Origin: Cruorifilaria tuberocauda
Taxonomy: Eukaryota; Nematoda; Chromadorea; Rhabditida; Onchocercidae
Length of the DNA: 64,000 nt
NCBI GenBank assembly: GCA_013365365.1
Contig: JABVXU010000154.1
Coordinates: 50,318 to 114,317, forward strand
Direction of reading: 5' to 3'
Below, one piece after another: positions 38,501 through 50,281 of the stretch. Position numbers and translations under genes: made by a program. Each line of letters starts with the position of its first letter. The first letter of the stretch is position 1. The notes below the pieces were generated by a model, which saw only the letters and a program-made list of their open reading frames with translations, ran no database searches and had not been told where the DNA came from.

Positions 38501-41500
38501 ATACATTATTTTATATTTATTTTAGTATATATGTAATAAGTATTTTAAGATAAAGATAAAGAGATAGAAAAAGAGAAAGCAGATGAAAACGGCGGTTCAT
38601 CGTCTGGCACAATTAGTGAAGGTGATGATCTTGGAGAGATAGTTGTTCCATCAACACCGAAATCGAAAATGAAAAAAAAAGTGGATGAAAATGTTTCTAA
38701 AGATGATGAAAACGTTATGCAAACCCCACTTAGTAAACTCAATCGAAGTAAGTCGTCCTTTAATAAAAAACATTCAAATTTAATTCACTCGACTTTTTTT
38801 TTTGTAAAAATATCAAGTTTTATGTCCATATTTCTTTACAATTTTTAGTAATAACATGCATTTATTGAGTGCTTCTTGCTCTTTTTATTTCAAAAATTGT
38901 TATTGGATTTTCAAAATCCTGCTGAAGTGCAGAGGTATCGCAAAAACGAATATTAATTGATTAGGGAAAATGCGTTCAATGGTCTCATTTTTCGTGCTCA
39001 AACATCCCTAAACACGTCTATATGTTTCTCTCTTTAAATTAGTTTTATTTGTATCAATTTCACAAATGAGATGATTTCCTATGGATTATTTAATTGATAT
39101 ACTGGAATTTCACTTTTCGTTCAAAATAAATTGTATAAAACGAGTGACGTGACATCTTAGTATAGAGGTAATAAATTTCAGTTCCAACACGTAGAAATGA
39201 AAAGCTGGAAGCATTGTTAGAAAAAAGTTTGAAGACGCAATCGCAGCAGCGACAGCAGCCGCGAAAAAGAAACAGTCTTCCAACAATGCGTGGGAAAACG
39301 CAGCCCAGAAAATCACGTATTTCACTATCGCAATCACCATCTGCCTCGAACTTTGCCAACGTTCCACGAACGCGTTCCGCACGTGTAAATTTAAACGAAC
39401 GTTTTGCCATGATCGATCGATTAAATGAGGATACTAATGCCCGTGATGCTACTACATCACCTGCGGCAGTAAGTACTAATTTATGAAGATACGCAATCGA
39501 CTTCTAATTTGATTAAACAGGCTTTCTTCCGTTTTCATATCGAATTTGAAAAGAAATAAGAGAGAAGAGAAAACTTAGAGTATCATCTCAGAGTTTCTTG
39601 TTGATCTATAAAGCGAAGTGGAATTTCCTAACAATTATTTTTAATTTCTATTCTAACTCGCATAAAGTAATATTCCCATGAAATATCACAAGCAGTTCTT
39701 GCAGTATGCTAATTTAATCTATTTTTTATTGGTATTTCGATTGATTTTATCATCTTAAATGATATTTTTTTGTGAAAAAGAATTGTTGTTCACATGAAGA
39801 AAGATCATCTGGTGAGAAGAAAATATAATGGATCAGTTAGTTAAAAATAATTAGATTCTCACTATTTTGAAAAATTTCTGTGTTTATTCGGTTTCATTTT
39901 GCAATGGATTAATTTTTAGTCGCAAATAGTCACCAAAGATATATCACTGGATAAAAGTATCATTGAGAGGTATCGCAAACGCATCGAAGCTGTTCGTTAC
40001 TCAGCACGCAAAAGTGATAAAAATGAGGTAAAGGAGAAGTGCATATTTTTAATTAAAAGTATTCAAGCCAAGTCTAATATAATTTTATTAGAAAATAAAA
40101 AATTAAAAAAGCCTTGAAAAGATGAAAGAGGAATTTAACATTGCTTTATTCCTTTAATCTACTTTTATTTTCGCTTTCAATACTATGTTTCAAAATACAA
40201 TGTTTCACGTGAAATGTTTCAAGTTTTTTCTTTACAGCAGAACATGGAAGAACTTAATTCATGCTTTTTCTTATTTTTTTAAAAAATTTACCAAAATATC
40301 TTGTTCTTGATGTCTAAATCAGTTGTTATGGACCATGTATTTTTTCTTTCGAGATTTGGGTTATTGGATAATCTTTCAAAAATGTGAAAGAATAAAAATC
40401 AAATCCAAGAAATAGTGGAAAAAGGAGAGAGATTTTCTGAAATATATTATTTGAAGGTATTTTATGGTCGTTGCACATCACGTCGTAATTTGTTCGATGA
40501 TAGCACTGATGAGGAAGACAATGAAGGAGTGGCGACACGTTCTACAGCTTGTATTCAGAAGAACCGCAGCGGACGATCGGTACAAACTAGCCAAAAAGTA
40601 TACATGGCACATGCATTGCTTAACGTTTACAACACAGACCCTTTAAATCCACCGAAATTACCAAAAGATGCTCCATTCAAATTGCACCGTCTCATTCGTC
40701 CAGCATCGAAATCAGATAAAAAGAGGTTGTTTAAGCTGAGGTAAGTTCGTCACTTGGGAACATAGAAAACAAAGAATCTTTATCAAGAAACTTCCTAGTA
40801 GTATTTAAAATAGTTTCATCTACTTTATTATGCACTAATAAATAAAAGTAAGTAGTACATATTCCTGACATTATTCAATTCGATTGAAAAACTAAACGTA
40901 AGACGTGCCACTGTGTCATGAAAAGATCTCATCGTGTAAGTGAACATTTTCGATATCCAGAATTTAAATAACTAAAATCATATTTGGAAGCTTTTTTGCA
41001 TGGAATATTTCGTATAAGTATCTTTGTCGTTATTTTTTTGCTTTTATGGTTTTTTAATCATTTTTCAGGCTTCGAATAGCTCGCGAAAAATCAGGATCAT
41101 CATCTTCATTAATTAAAAATAGCACGTCGTGTGAAACTCTTGAAATTGTTAGTTCAAAGGATATAAAAACAAAATCTAAAGTGGAAGAAATTTCTTCGAA
41201 TGGAAGCGAAAAGTTGGAAGGCACTGAGACGAAGAGAATGTTAGAAATCGACATTCCCGAGAAAAAAGAGGATCTCTTCAGGGATCCAAACTTAAGAAAG
41301 TTACCTAGAAAGTCGAGTGGGATATCGAAAAATATTGAAACTGATTCAGCATCTTCCATACAGTCATCGAGAAAAAATTCCAGTAGAAAAGGAAAATCAT
41401 CCCAAAGTTATCACGATGGGATGTTGCCCACCAGATCGAAAACATTGGATAGCAGCGGTTCAAGTGAGAAATCATTGAAAATCTTTGGCGAAGTCGTAGA

Positions 41501-41696
41501 TGATGTTTCTAAAAGGATACCGAATCCATGTATCAATTCTGATTGTATTTCTAAGATAAATGAGTCGGCAGATGTTATAGAGGGAGAAATGAGGAAGACG
41601 AGTTCCGAAGTTATGATATATAAAATAGAAAACGAAGGTGAAAAACCGGGAATTTTGAATCCTCATCAAAAGCAAGAAGAAATGGATACATCATAA
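32574..41696 (+). CDS. Large basic protein, possible Treslin/Sld3-type replication initiation factor
   Basis: Thirteen exons in phase: 32574-32632, 32781-32914, 33214-33441, 33731-33879, 34123-34302, 34449-34531, 34675-34725, 34845-35197, 38550-38747, 39182-39468, 39920-40027, 40457-40740 and 41069-41696. They give 913 residues. The first 300 or so residues are helical (for example DIFERLREYELMVLLELHL, which resembles the RELxLQxxLxLE helix of the Sld3/Treslin core). The rest is basic and probably disordered, with lysine/arginine clusters, SP/TP sites (VPSTPKSK near Thr448, MQTPLSKL near Thr472, LSQSPSAS) and a serine/lysine-rich tail. A structured core followed by a CDK-site-rich tail fits Sld3/Treslin, which loads CDC45 at origins with TopBP1. 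Similarity is remembered, not searched, so the call is tentative. Exon 7 uses a weak acceptor (34674) because the stronger CTACAG at 34664 runs into a stop. Exon 12 also has a weak acceptor. The 3.35-kb intron after exon 8 is far longer than the others. Confidence 0.6.
37425..37432. promoter_or_regulatory. Full palindromic cAMP response element
   Basis: TGACGTCA, extended to GATGACGTCATC, the consensus CREB/ATF site. It lies in the 3.35-kb intron of the Treslin-like gene. Confidence 0.35.
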
Positions 41697-43218
41697 AACT
41701 CATTTTTCCTTGATGTAAGTTTATTCAATTGAAGTAATAGAGCTCTTTGTATTTATGAGCAAATGAATGTTCTCATTTTGTATAAAAAGAAGAGTTTTTC
41801 TGGCAAATTTTTTGTACTATTTTAAAAGCCTCTCTCTCTGGATTTCGCTGTTAATGAAGCATTCGAACGGGCTGATAATATTGTAGTTGAATATTTTAGC
41901 CGAATTTACAAAAAAATGAAAGTTTGTCTTATTGGAGACTTACTAAATCTCGAAGTGTGTGCACTTTTTTAATTGTAGTTGCGCGGCAGGATTTTGCTTG
42001 ATCCTTTCGTTAGTTTATTGCTTTGATAGACATTTAAGATGTTTTATGATACCTGCTGTATTTTGGAAATTCCAAGATATCTAAATCTTAGTGTTCTAAC
42101 TTATTGTTTTTAGGTAAGGGGAAAATTCATTTCATAAATTTCAGCATTCCTTTTCCTTTTCATTAATATTGTTGATTACGCAAATTGAGGTTACTTGCTT
42201 TATTCTTTATATAAGAATATAAAGAGAATTCGAGAACATTTTTTTGTAGGGAAGATTGGTACGGGAAATTTTTCGAAGATTCTCTTCAAGAATTCTAGAC
42301 TGGCAAATGGGTATGATAAAACGAAGAATCCATAAAACTGGAGCAGGATTTTTCGATGATTTCATTAGTTTTTTTTGAAGTTTGGATTGTGAATGTGGAG
42401 CTCATTATGGATGCTTTCAGCTATTAAAAAGGTTGTTAAAATAAAGCTAGTAATTTCAGCAATAAATCAACGGAACTAGGTTGAGATTGTTCAGTTGATC
42501 AAGTTTAAAAAATCAGGATTAATACTGAAGTAACTAGTATTATCATCTTTCACCAAATGTTTTGCTTTCCAATTTATTGTGATACTGAGTTGAATTTTTA
42601 TTATTGTTTTAGCCTCTGCATTTATTGTTTTAAAATTTAGGTCCGTATCTTGTGCGCTTTCCAAATGAAGTATTTTTTCTGTTGTATACATTGTTTTTGT
42701 TTGCTGCATTGTGTGTGTCTTTTTTCTAAAATGCTTCACATTTTAATGTATTATGGGATGGATAATTGTAAGTTGCATGATCTTATTTGTTTGTTTGGTT
42801 TTCAAGAAAAAAGTTTTCTTCACGTTTCAATCTTTTGCACTATGTTTACAAATCTGGTCCTGCAAACACCTAGACCGCTGTTATACATTTCAGAAAAAAA
42901 ACAATCATTTGATGTAAACGGGAATTGTGGGGAATAGTGATATTCCACATATGAATTATAGAAATTTAAATTGTTAAGTTTAATATTGGAAGAGTTATTT
43001 CTGATTACGTAGTTTGAATTATGGAAAGATTAGTACGTTTTTGATGATTTATGAATGATGCGAATTGTAGATCTAAAAGATTCAGGTTTCATATTCGTTT
43101 ATGGAACAATTTTTTAATTGTGAATGTAATCCTACTCATGAATTGTCAAGGAATTCAAGATTGTAAGTAATTTTTTAGTTTCTAATTTAATATCCTGCAC
43201 GAATGGTTGCGATTATTG
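41697..43218. other. Spacer between the Treslin-like and lysine-rich genes
   Basis: About 1.5 kb. It probably includes the 3' UTR of the upstream gene, with AATAAA at 42440-42445 and again at 42461-42466. A plus-strand open frame at 42650-42937 is cysteine/phenylalanine-rich with no recognisable features and is not called. Confidence 0.5.
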
Positions 43219-43990
43219 ATGAGAAGAAATCTTGCAAAGCAGTCCAATGAACGGCGACTTCTGAGGCCTCGTCTAGAAGTTAAGGAAGAGGTGACTATTT
43301 CAAAAAATTCCTTTGAAAAGTTCGATTGCATATTAGATTATTCACGGAGATTCGAAGAATTATAGAAACAAATAATCATTTTTTGAATTCGAATTAAATT
43401 CTTAGTTTCAGGAAGGATTTAATAAAAGTGATGTAAAAAAGGCGCTGCTAGAATCATTATACGAACAGCATAAGAAGGAACGTCGAAAGGAATTAGAAAA
43501 AGAATTGAAACAACGTGAAAATTACGTGAATAATAAGCTTCTTCAAAAGGACCGAAAAGGAAAGACAAAAAATAAGCATAATTGTGGTAGCAGGGACGGA
43601 AAACGAAAAGGAAATTTGGAATTAAAGAGAAGAAAAAAGAAAGTGAAAGTTGAAGAACGTTTTTCAGAAGGCAAGAATTTGTTGAGAGGGAAAGAAAAAG
43701 TCAAAATTCAGGAAACAGAAATAAAAGGGAAGGAAAAATCAAAGAATTTGGAAGTGAAAAATAAGGGTGCAGCAGTAGTGAAGAATAGAGAGAAAGCAAA
43801 AATTCCGGAAGTAATTAGTGAACACAGGGAGAAAACGAGTGAAATTGTTCCGAACGAACCGGATGCGATTATCGCGAAAGTGGAACATAAAAACGTAATA
43901 AAAGATCTTGACATCGAAACGTTACCATCAACCAGAGATTTTATCCGATTCATGTCATTGGATTATTCAGACGGTTTGAATTTAGAATGA
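43219..43990 (+). CDS. Lysine-rich protein of unknown function
   Basis: Two exons, 43219-43290 and 43412-43990 (GTGACT donor, TTTCAG acceptor), give 216 residues. The N-terminus is arginine-rich (MRRNLAKQSNERRLL), followed by a long charged helix or coiled coil (SDVKKALLESLYEQHKKERR and onward) and a lysine/glutamate-rich middle with repeated KGKEK and KNREK words. The C-terminus is less biased and more conserved-looking (LPSTRDFIRFMSLDY). I do not recognise the family; the composition suggests a nuclear or nucleolar protein. Its stop is 225 bp before the PIGO start, with a TTTGCAG acceptor between them, so it could be the first gene of a two-gene operon. It could alternatively be a 3' extension of the preceding gene, but that gene has its own in-frame stop at 41694. 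Confidence 0.6.
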
Positions 43991-44120
43991 TTAAATTTTA
44001 ATATTTAATAATCAGTGATATAGCTGAAGGTTAGAAATGACTAGAACTTGAAATTATCAGTTCGAAAGTTTCTCATAGGTTTTATATTAATTAAATTTTT
44101 TTCTTTAAAATTATTCAACA

Positions 44121-44127
44121 TTTGCAG
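44121..44127 (+). promoter_or_regulatory. Candidate trans-splice acceptor of PIGO
   Basis: TTTGCAG, 137 bp after the lysine-rich gene and 88 bp before the PIGO ATG. No ATG occurs between it and 44216. Position and spacing fit an SL2-like or SL1 acceptor in a nematode operon. Confidence 0.45.
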
Positions 44128-44215
44128 ATCCTGAAGATATACCAAAAGAATTGCGGCATTTCCGTACGCTTCCATTGGTATCAGTTCCGGGATTGCCATA
44201 GTCAATCTCGAGCAA

Positions 44216-47200
44216 ATGAATGGCAAAATCGTACGTGGAATTTCCTAATAAATATAATTAAACAAATTAGTCTACCATATTTGTCTACTGTATTATATTA
44301 AAGACATTTAGTGATGTCAGAAAAAAAATACCATATTACACACTCGAGAAATTTCAAGGAAACAATATGTATCTTCTCCATGTGAAACGAGGACTTTTAT
44401 TTTTTGTGTTCTACTTATGGCTTATGTTGTTTTCAGAAATTTAACAAGTTTATGGGATTTTCCAGGCTCATTTGATCAATATTGCATTTATTGGTATTTC
44501 ATTCTCCATTTCATTATTGCTCTTTCAACATGGTTTCTTACTCAAGCGAGTCGAGGTCACATCACGCAGTTCATGTTCAGACGTTGCTTCGCGTGACGCT
44601 TGTTGGTTTCCAGCTCAGTATCAACGGGCTGTTATTGTTTTGATTGATGCTTTGCGATATGATTTTGTTGCACCATTTCAACCACACTTTAATAGTACTA
44701 AGAAAGCATATTCCGGTTATTTTCCGATCATTAGTCAATTGCTCAATGATTATGAAGGTAAGTAATTGCTTTTTTTTCAGTTTGTGTAAACTCTTTTTCT
44801 TCATTCTATGATTTCTGATATAGTGAAAGTAGGATTAAAAATGCCTAGGGATAAATAGCAAAGCAAAAGGTAATAGCAAAAGATTATTAAGTATTGCTAG
44901 TTATGATTTGGTGCTGCAAAAAATACAGAAAGTCAAAGCATGATAAAAACCGTGCTACCATTTATGAACTTAATCTTGTAATGAATTTGAAATAAATGAA
45001 TTTAGTACGGAAAACATAATCTTCGAAAAACAATAACCGTTCAAATTTGTTTCTTGATGAATTATTGATTGAAATTGAATTCTAGAATCAGCAGTTTTGA
45101 TGCATTTTCGTGCCGATGCTCCAACTACTACAATGCAACGTTTGAAAGCACTAACCACTGGTTCGCTTCCCACGTTTATTGATATTGGCTCTAATTTCGC
45201 AGGTACTGCAATATTGGAAGATAATTGGATTGATGAAATTATAGCAACGAATCGAAGTATTGTTATGCTTGGAGATGATACATGGTAAATAGTTTATAAC
45301 AATAAATGTTGTTAGTAAAAAATATCATTTACTTGTCACAAAATTTTTCTGTAAAATGTTTTAAATTGTAATACTGTGTTTTGTATAAAGAAAATTAAGT
45401 GTAGTATTTAAATGTAGGATTGGTTTTCTTCTTTTTAATTATACGAATATTTCGAAACTCTTTATTGCTTATGTATTGATACGATAAGGTTTCACTATTT
45501 CTTGGCATATAATTCTACAGTCTCCTATTTTTTTTTCAGGGTCTCACTCTATCCAGAACAGTTCAAACGTAGCTATCATTTGCCATCCTTCGATATAAAC
45601 GATCTTTACACTGTTGATCAGATGATTCTAGGTAGATTTTATAATATAAATTTTAAATTTTAAAATATAAATTTCTTCATGAATGAAATGTCTTTTATAT
45701 TATTCCTCTCTCTTATTATATTGTCAGATATTCCAGATAATCTTTTCAATGAGCTTGAAAAATCAGATTGGACCGTGTTGATAACACATTTTCTTGGTGT
45801 TGATCATTGTGGACATAAATATGGTCCAAATCATCCTGAAATGTCTAAAAAATTGGAACAAATGAATGAAGTTTTGACGAAAGTAGTCGATTCTCTGGAC
45901 AGCAATACTTTATTATTGGTAATGGGCGATCATGGAATGACTGAAAATGGTGATCATGGTGGCGATGAATTATTAGAAACTGACGCTGCATTATTTATGT
46001 TTGCTAAAAAGAAATTAATTTTTGCGAAACCACCTGAATCAGTTTCACAGGTATAATTCCGATCGTAGCATTAATAAAAGTGATATTTTTGAATTTTATA
46101 AATGTGATCGTACAATACGGTCGGTAAAATTTATTTGTGCTAATAAAGACTAATTTTATTAGACATTTGATTTGTTCAATTTTTAAGAGATTCAGTTCTT
46201 TTGTGTGGTTTTCTTGAGTGCCAAAAATTTTCGACGACTAATTTGCATTTAACATTTGGTAAACAGTTTATTTTATTTTATCTGCACTTTAGAATAATAA
46301 AAAAGATAGGTTAAAGTAGATTAAAATAATGTTTTTTCAGGTGGATATTGTACCAACCATTAGCCTGTTGCTTGATTCGCCCATTCCATATTCTAATATT
46401 GGAACGCTGATTGATTGCACAATAGTACCGGAGCATCGGGCCTTAGCTATAAGCAGCAATGCAGAGCAGATGATGCGTTATGCACGTACTGTTGTAGCAG
46501 AAACTCAATTACCAGAGTTAGATTCGTTGATACGAAGTTTCGAGAATAATGGAAATGTAGAAAATTCCATTGACTATATGCGACGTTTGCAAGAAATTTT
46601 GCGTGCTTCATGGACGGAATTCAATAGTAATTTCATGCGAATCGGTTTTTTATCGTTGCTTGACACTATGTTATCAATTTACGACTCGCTTTATACGGGA
46701 AAGTAAGCTCATCCATGAAATTTGTAGATTTTTATAAATTTTTTCTTCAAACGGAAAATTGTGAATTTCATTCATGAAATTAATTGCCGTTATTTGTAGG
46801 ATGCAGTCTTTTATTTCCAATATGCAGTATGCATTAAATGATCGGATTATTTTATTCATTACTTAACTTGACTTTCTATCAATTATAGCTTTACGAGTTA
46901 TCTTCATTTATATTTTTTCAGCATTTTATTTGCTTCATTGGTTTTTCGATCTGGTTTATTTTTCATTCAAATGTCGGTTTTTTTAATTGGGGATGATGAG
47001 CACTATATTGCAATTTTGGATTTTTTGTTATCCTTCTCTTTGATTATTCGACTTGTTCAAACAAGCAGGACGTTATTTTCGTTTACATCAACAATTTGCG
47101 AAATTTTTATATTTTGTATGACTGTTGCTCATGCATCATCATTTCTTTCCAATAGCTACATTGTTTTTGAATCATCTGTAATACGTTTTCTGATGCAAAC

Positions 47201-49708
47201 TTTGGTTACTATTACATTTTGGCAATCATTTTCAACTAGGTATGCGATTTTCAATAAATTTATTTCAGCTTCAAGCAGTTAATAAATCAAAATATGGTAC
47301 TTTTAGGTATGATGTAGGTTTTCTAAATCTAAGAAATTACGAAGAGAATTTTAAGTTTTAATTTAGTGTTTAATTTAAATCTGACGAAGACGAGTGGAAA
47401 AAACATCAGATTTTATGAATATGCTGATTTATCTCTGGGATTCATGCATTAACTTTTCAAATAATAGTAGTTTTTTTTTTTTGGAGAGTATGTTATTTGC
47501 AGGAAACATAGTAATCGTCATCAACCGAAATCGCTTTTGGCAATGTTAGGAAACCGTTTTAATTGGCAACGTTCTCTTATCTTTATTACAATCATTTTAC
47601 TTTTGCGAATGGGTATTTTTTTTGAAAAATGTCGAGAAGAGCAAGGTGATGCATGTGAAACAACAATATTTTCACAGTCATTTTCACATATCCCCCATGG
47701 TGAATGTTTTTCACTTCGTCTGCAAATCTAAATAACTTAAACAAAAAAAATGACGTAAATCCTTATTTGCCAACAAACCTGGAACGAGCGTAATAAGCAT
47801 GATAAGTAGAGACTAATAATAAGTAGATAAGTAGAGACTATTTTAGTTATTGTGATTCCAATTGCAGTTAATTATCAAATTTCTAATTAGAAATTAGTTT
47901 TTTTTCAGGTCCCATCAAAATAATGCGTTTTATGCTCGGTATCTTAGTACAGATTGTGGCTGCATGCATGGCAACGAAATATTTACAAAGGTATCCTTTG
48001 GAAATTTGGACTTCAACATTGATTTTCCCAGTAACAGTTTCTACCATTGCTTTGTGGCTCTCTCTTTGGTTACCCGAAGATACCTTTAGCCATTTTGCAC
48101 GATTTTCCCTTGGTGCTGCTCAGGTTAGTTCTATAATATCATGATGAGTTTTGCATTAATGTAACAATTTACATTCAATAAAACACTTTTGTAAGATCGT
48201 AAGATTAAATGGTACAACGTGATATGCATTTTACTATCTTAGGCCAACAAAATTATTATTGTTGTATTAATTGAAGAAAAAAAGATTGGTTTATTGCTTA
48301 TTGCTTTTATTTCTTTTATTGCTTTACTTTATTGCTTTTATTGCTCTTTTGCTTATGAAATCTTAGTGTTTATCTGAGCTTCCTTTTCTCACTTGAATTT
48401 GAAATAGCAAATATGTAAATTATTATTTCCAGATTGTTTATGGGTTGTCGTTCGTCAATTTATTAATTATTTGTTTCCGTGCAGCTCATATAGGGAAATC
48501 TTGGAGTCGAAATAGTTGCACAATATCATATTTAATGTGCACGTCATCTGTATTATCTCTAATTTTGGGTGATGGTTTAGCATTCAGTTTTCTTTCGTTA
48601 ATTGCAATAATCTTCCTCATTCCATATATTATCGGTGATGGTATGTTATTTACTTATTTCCTTACCATATATTCTAATGTATCTCCTATTTTTTTAATTT
48701 TTCGATAAGAATGGCGGGGCATCATTTGATAGTGTTTTTACATTTTTCTTATTGATCTGTAAATTTGAGTTTTTTAGAATACTACCAAATAGTATTCCTT
48801 GTCTTTCTTTCATCACATGGATTTTTCTGTTTATCACATCAACCAACATTCTCATCAATTCCTTGGCAAGCAGCCTTTATTGGTATTCCCGGTAATTTTT
48901 CCATCCAATTAATGCAAGGTGCACTTGTTATCGTACATATATTTGCATCACAAATCATTACAAGTGTGGCGCTACCGATGTTTGTCATACAACCAAATTA
49001 TCAACAATCCGGTCTTTCACATTGGACGTATAAATTAATCATATTTCATTCTTTAAAGGTCAGTTCAAGTTAGTTGGAATTTCAGAAGACATTGCGAATA
49101 TAAATGTATGATAATAAAATGTTCGACTTTAATCTTTTTTCGATGTCATGTATCGACTTAAGCACCACGAATTCATGCAATAATTAATTTGTTCACATAA
49201 CTTAGTCTATTTTTCGAAAAGTTACTCGGTCTTAACATATCAGAAATCATAAATCATATTTTGATCCCAACAACATGTGAGGGATGGAAACGTCAGGTTT
49301 AAGATTTCCAAAAATTGCAATTTTGTGTAAACCATTCAGTCGTCAGCGACGGAAAAAATCAAGTTACCATTTCGTTTCCTAAGTGAGATGTGTGTACGAA
49401 AATTTATTTGACGAGATCATTCAGTTAATTTCCAACATATTAACTCATGAAACGATAAATTAAACTACTGATTAGTCGAGAAAAAAAGAAGAAAAAAATA
49501 GAATGTAATCGAATTTCAGGCGCTCTCAGTCTGTGCAATGGCATTTATACATCGACGACACTTGATGGTTTGGAAAATCTTTGCCCCAAAATTTATTTTT
49601 GAATCGCTTTCTCTATGTGTTGTATGTCTCACTCTATTCATCACCAATTGCATCTTCTGGAAGTTAATCATACCGCCAGCTTCTAATTTAACTGAGAAAA
49701 AAGATTGA
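44216..49708 (+). CDS. PIGO: GPI ethanolamine phosphate transferase 3 (PIG-O)
   Basis: Twelve exons in phase: 44216-44230, 44466-44757, 45086-45284, 45540-45631, 45728-46050, 46341-46702, 46922-47239, 47503-47699, 47909-48123, 48433-48640, 48778-49058 and 49520-49708. They give 896 residues (human PIGO has about 1089). PIG-O is an ER membrane enzyme that adds ethanolamine phosphate to the third mannose of the GPI anchor, the group later joined to protein. The N-terminal membrane anchor is at about 8-27. The lumenal alkaline-phosphatase-fold domain shows [10 protein letters not shown] (metal ligand Asp66), [19 protein letters not shown] with the threonine nucleophile, FLGVDHCGH (Asp225, His229) and [14 protein letters not shown] (Asp267, His268, His276). 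From exon 7 on there are many hydrophobic membrane segments, ending with [18 protein letters not shown], which is nearly invariant in the family. The 15-base first exon (MNGKI) was chosen from its GTACGT donor and phase. Confidence 0.93.
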
Positions 49709-50281
49709 CAATTTATTGCTTTTCTTTAATAATTGCTATTTGTTAAAGATTTTTCGGTGCACAAGGTATTTTTTCAAGATTTTAAAATGAAATGTATCCA
49801 AAGTCTTCCTTCTGAAATATTTTGTGTTTTGCAATTTTTTCTGCTGAAATTCATTCTGTTTTGCATGCTTCTTTATTTCCTGATTTTATCTTTGAAAATC
49901 CTTTGTCATCATGTCTGATGTATTTTGGTCTCTGCTTTTTCTGATCTAATATAGGTTGATGGTATATTAAAAGCTGCAGCATAATTATGATAGATTAATG
50001 ATACCTCTGTTCCAATTCCAAATTGCCACTTTAGAACTTTACCCAAGTTGTTAAACTACTTTTCCAGCTGAAATTTTAAATTGCATTATCGAAATAGTCT
50101 CAATCTGCAAACATAAGCTTTCTCTGATAAATTCATCTGTAATGATTTACAAGGAATATATGTATTAGTTATTCTAATCAAAATTAACCGTCTGATTCAT
50201 TATTTAACCAAGTCATGGTACTAATTATTATTATATAATATCATTTGCCCAGATACATCTTCATGGTCGATCAATGTATAA
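49709..50281. other. Convergent 3' spacer
   Basis: 573 bp between the tail-to-tail PIGO (plus) and the unknown minus-strand gene. It must hold both 3' UTRs. No AATAAA close to either stop was noted. Confidence 0.5.

Noticed and set aside
42650..42937. Plus-strand 95-codon cysteine/phenylalanine-rich frame
   Set aside because: Composition follows T-rich DNA; likely 3' UTR or spacer.
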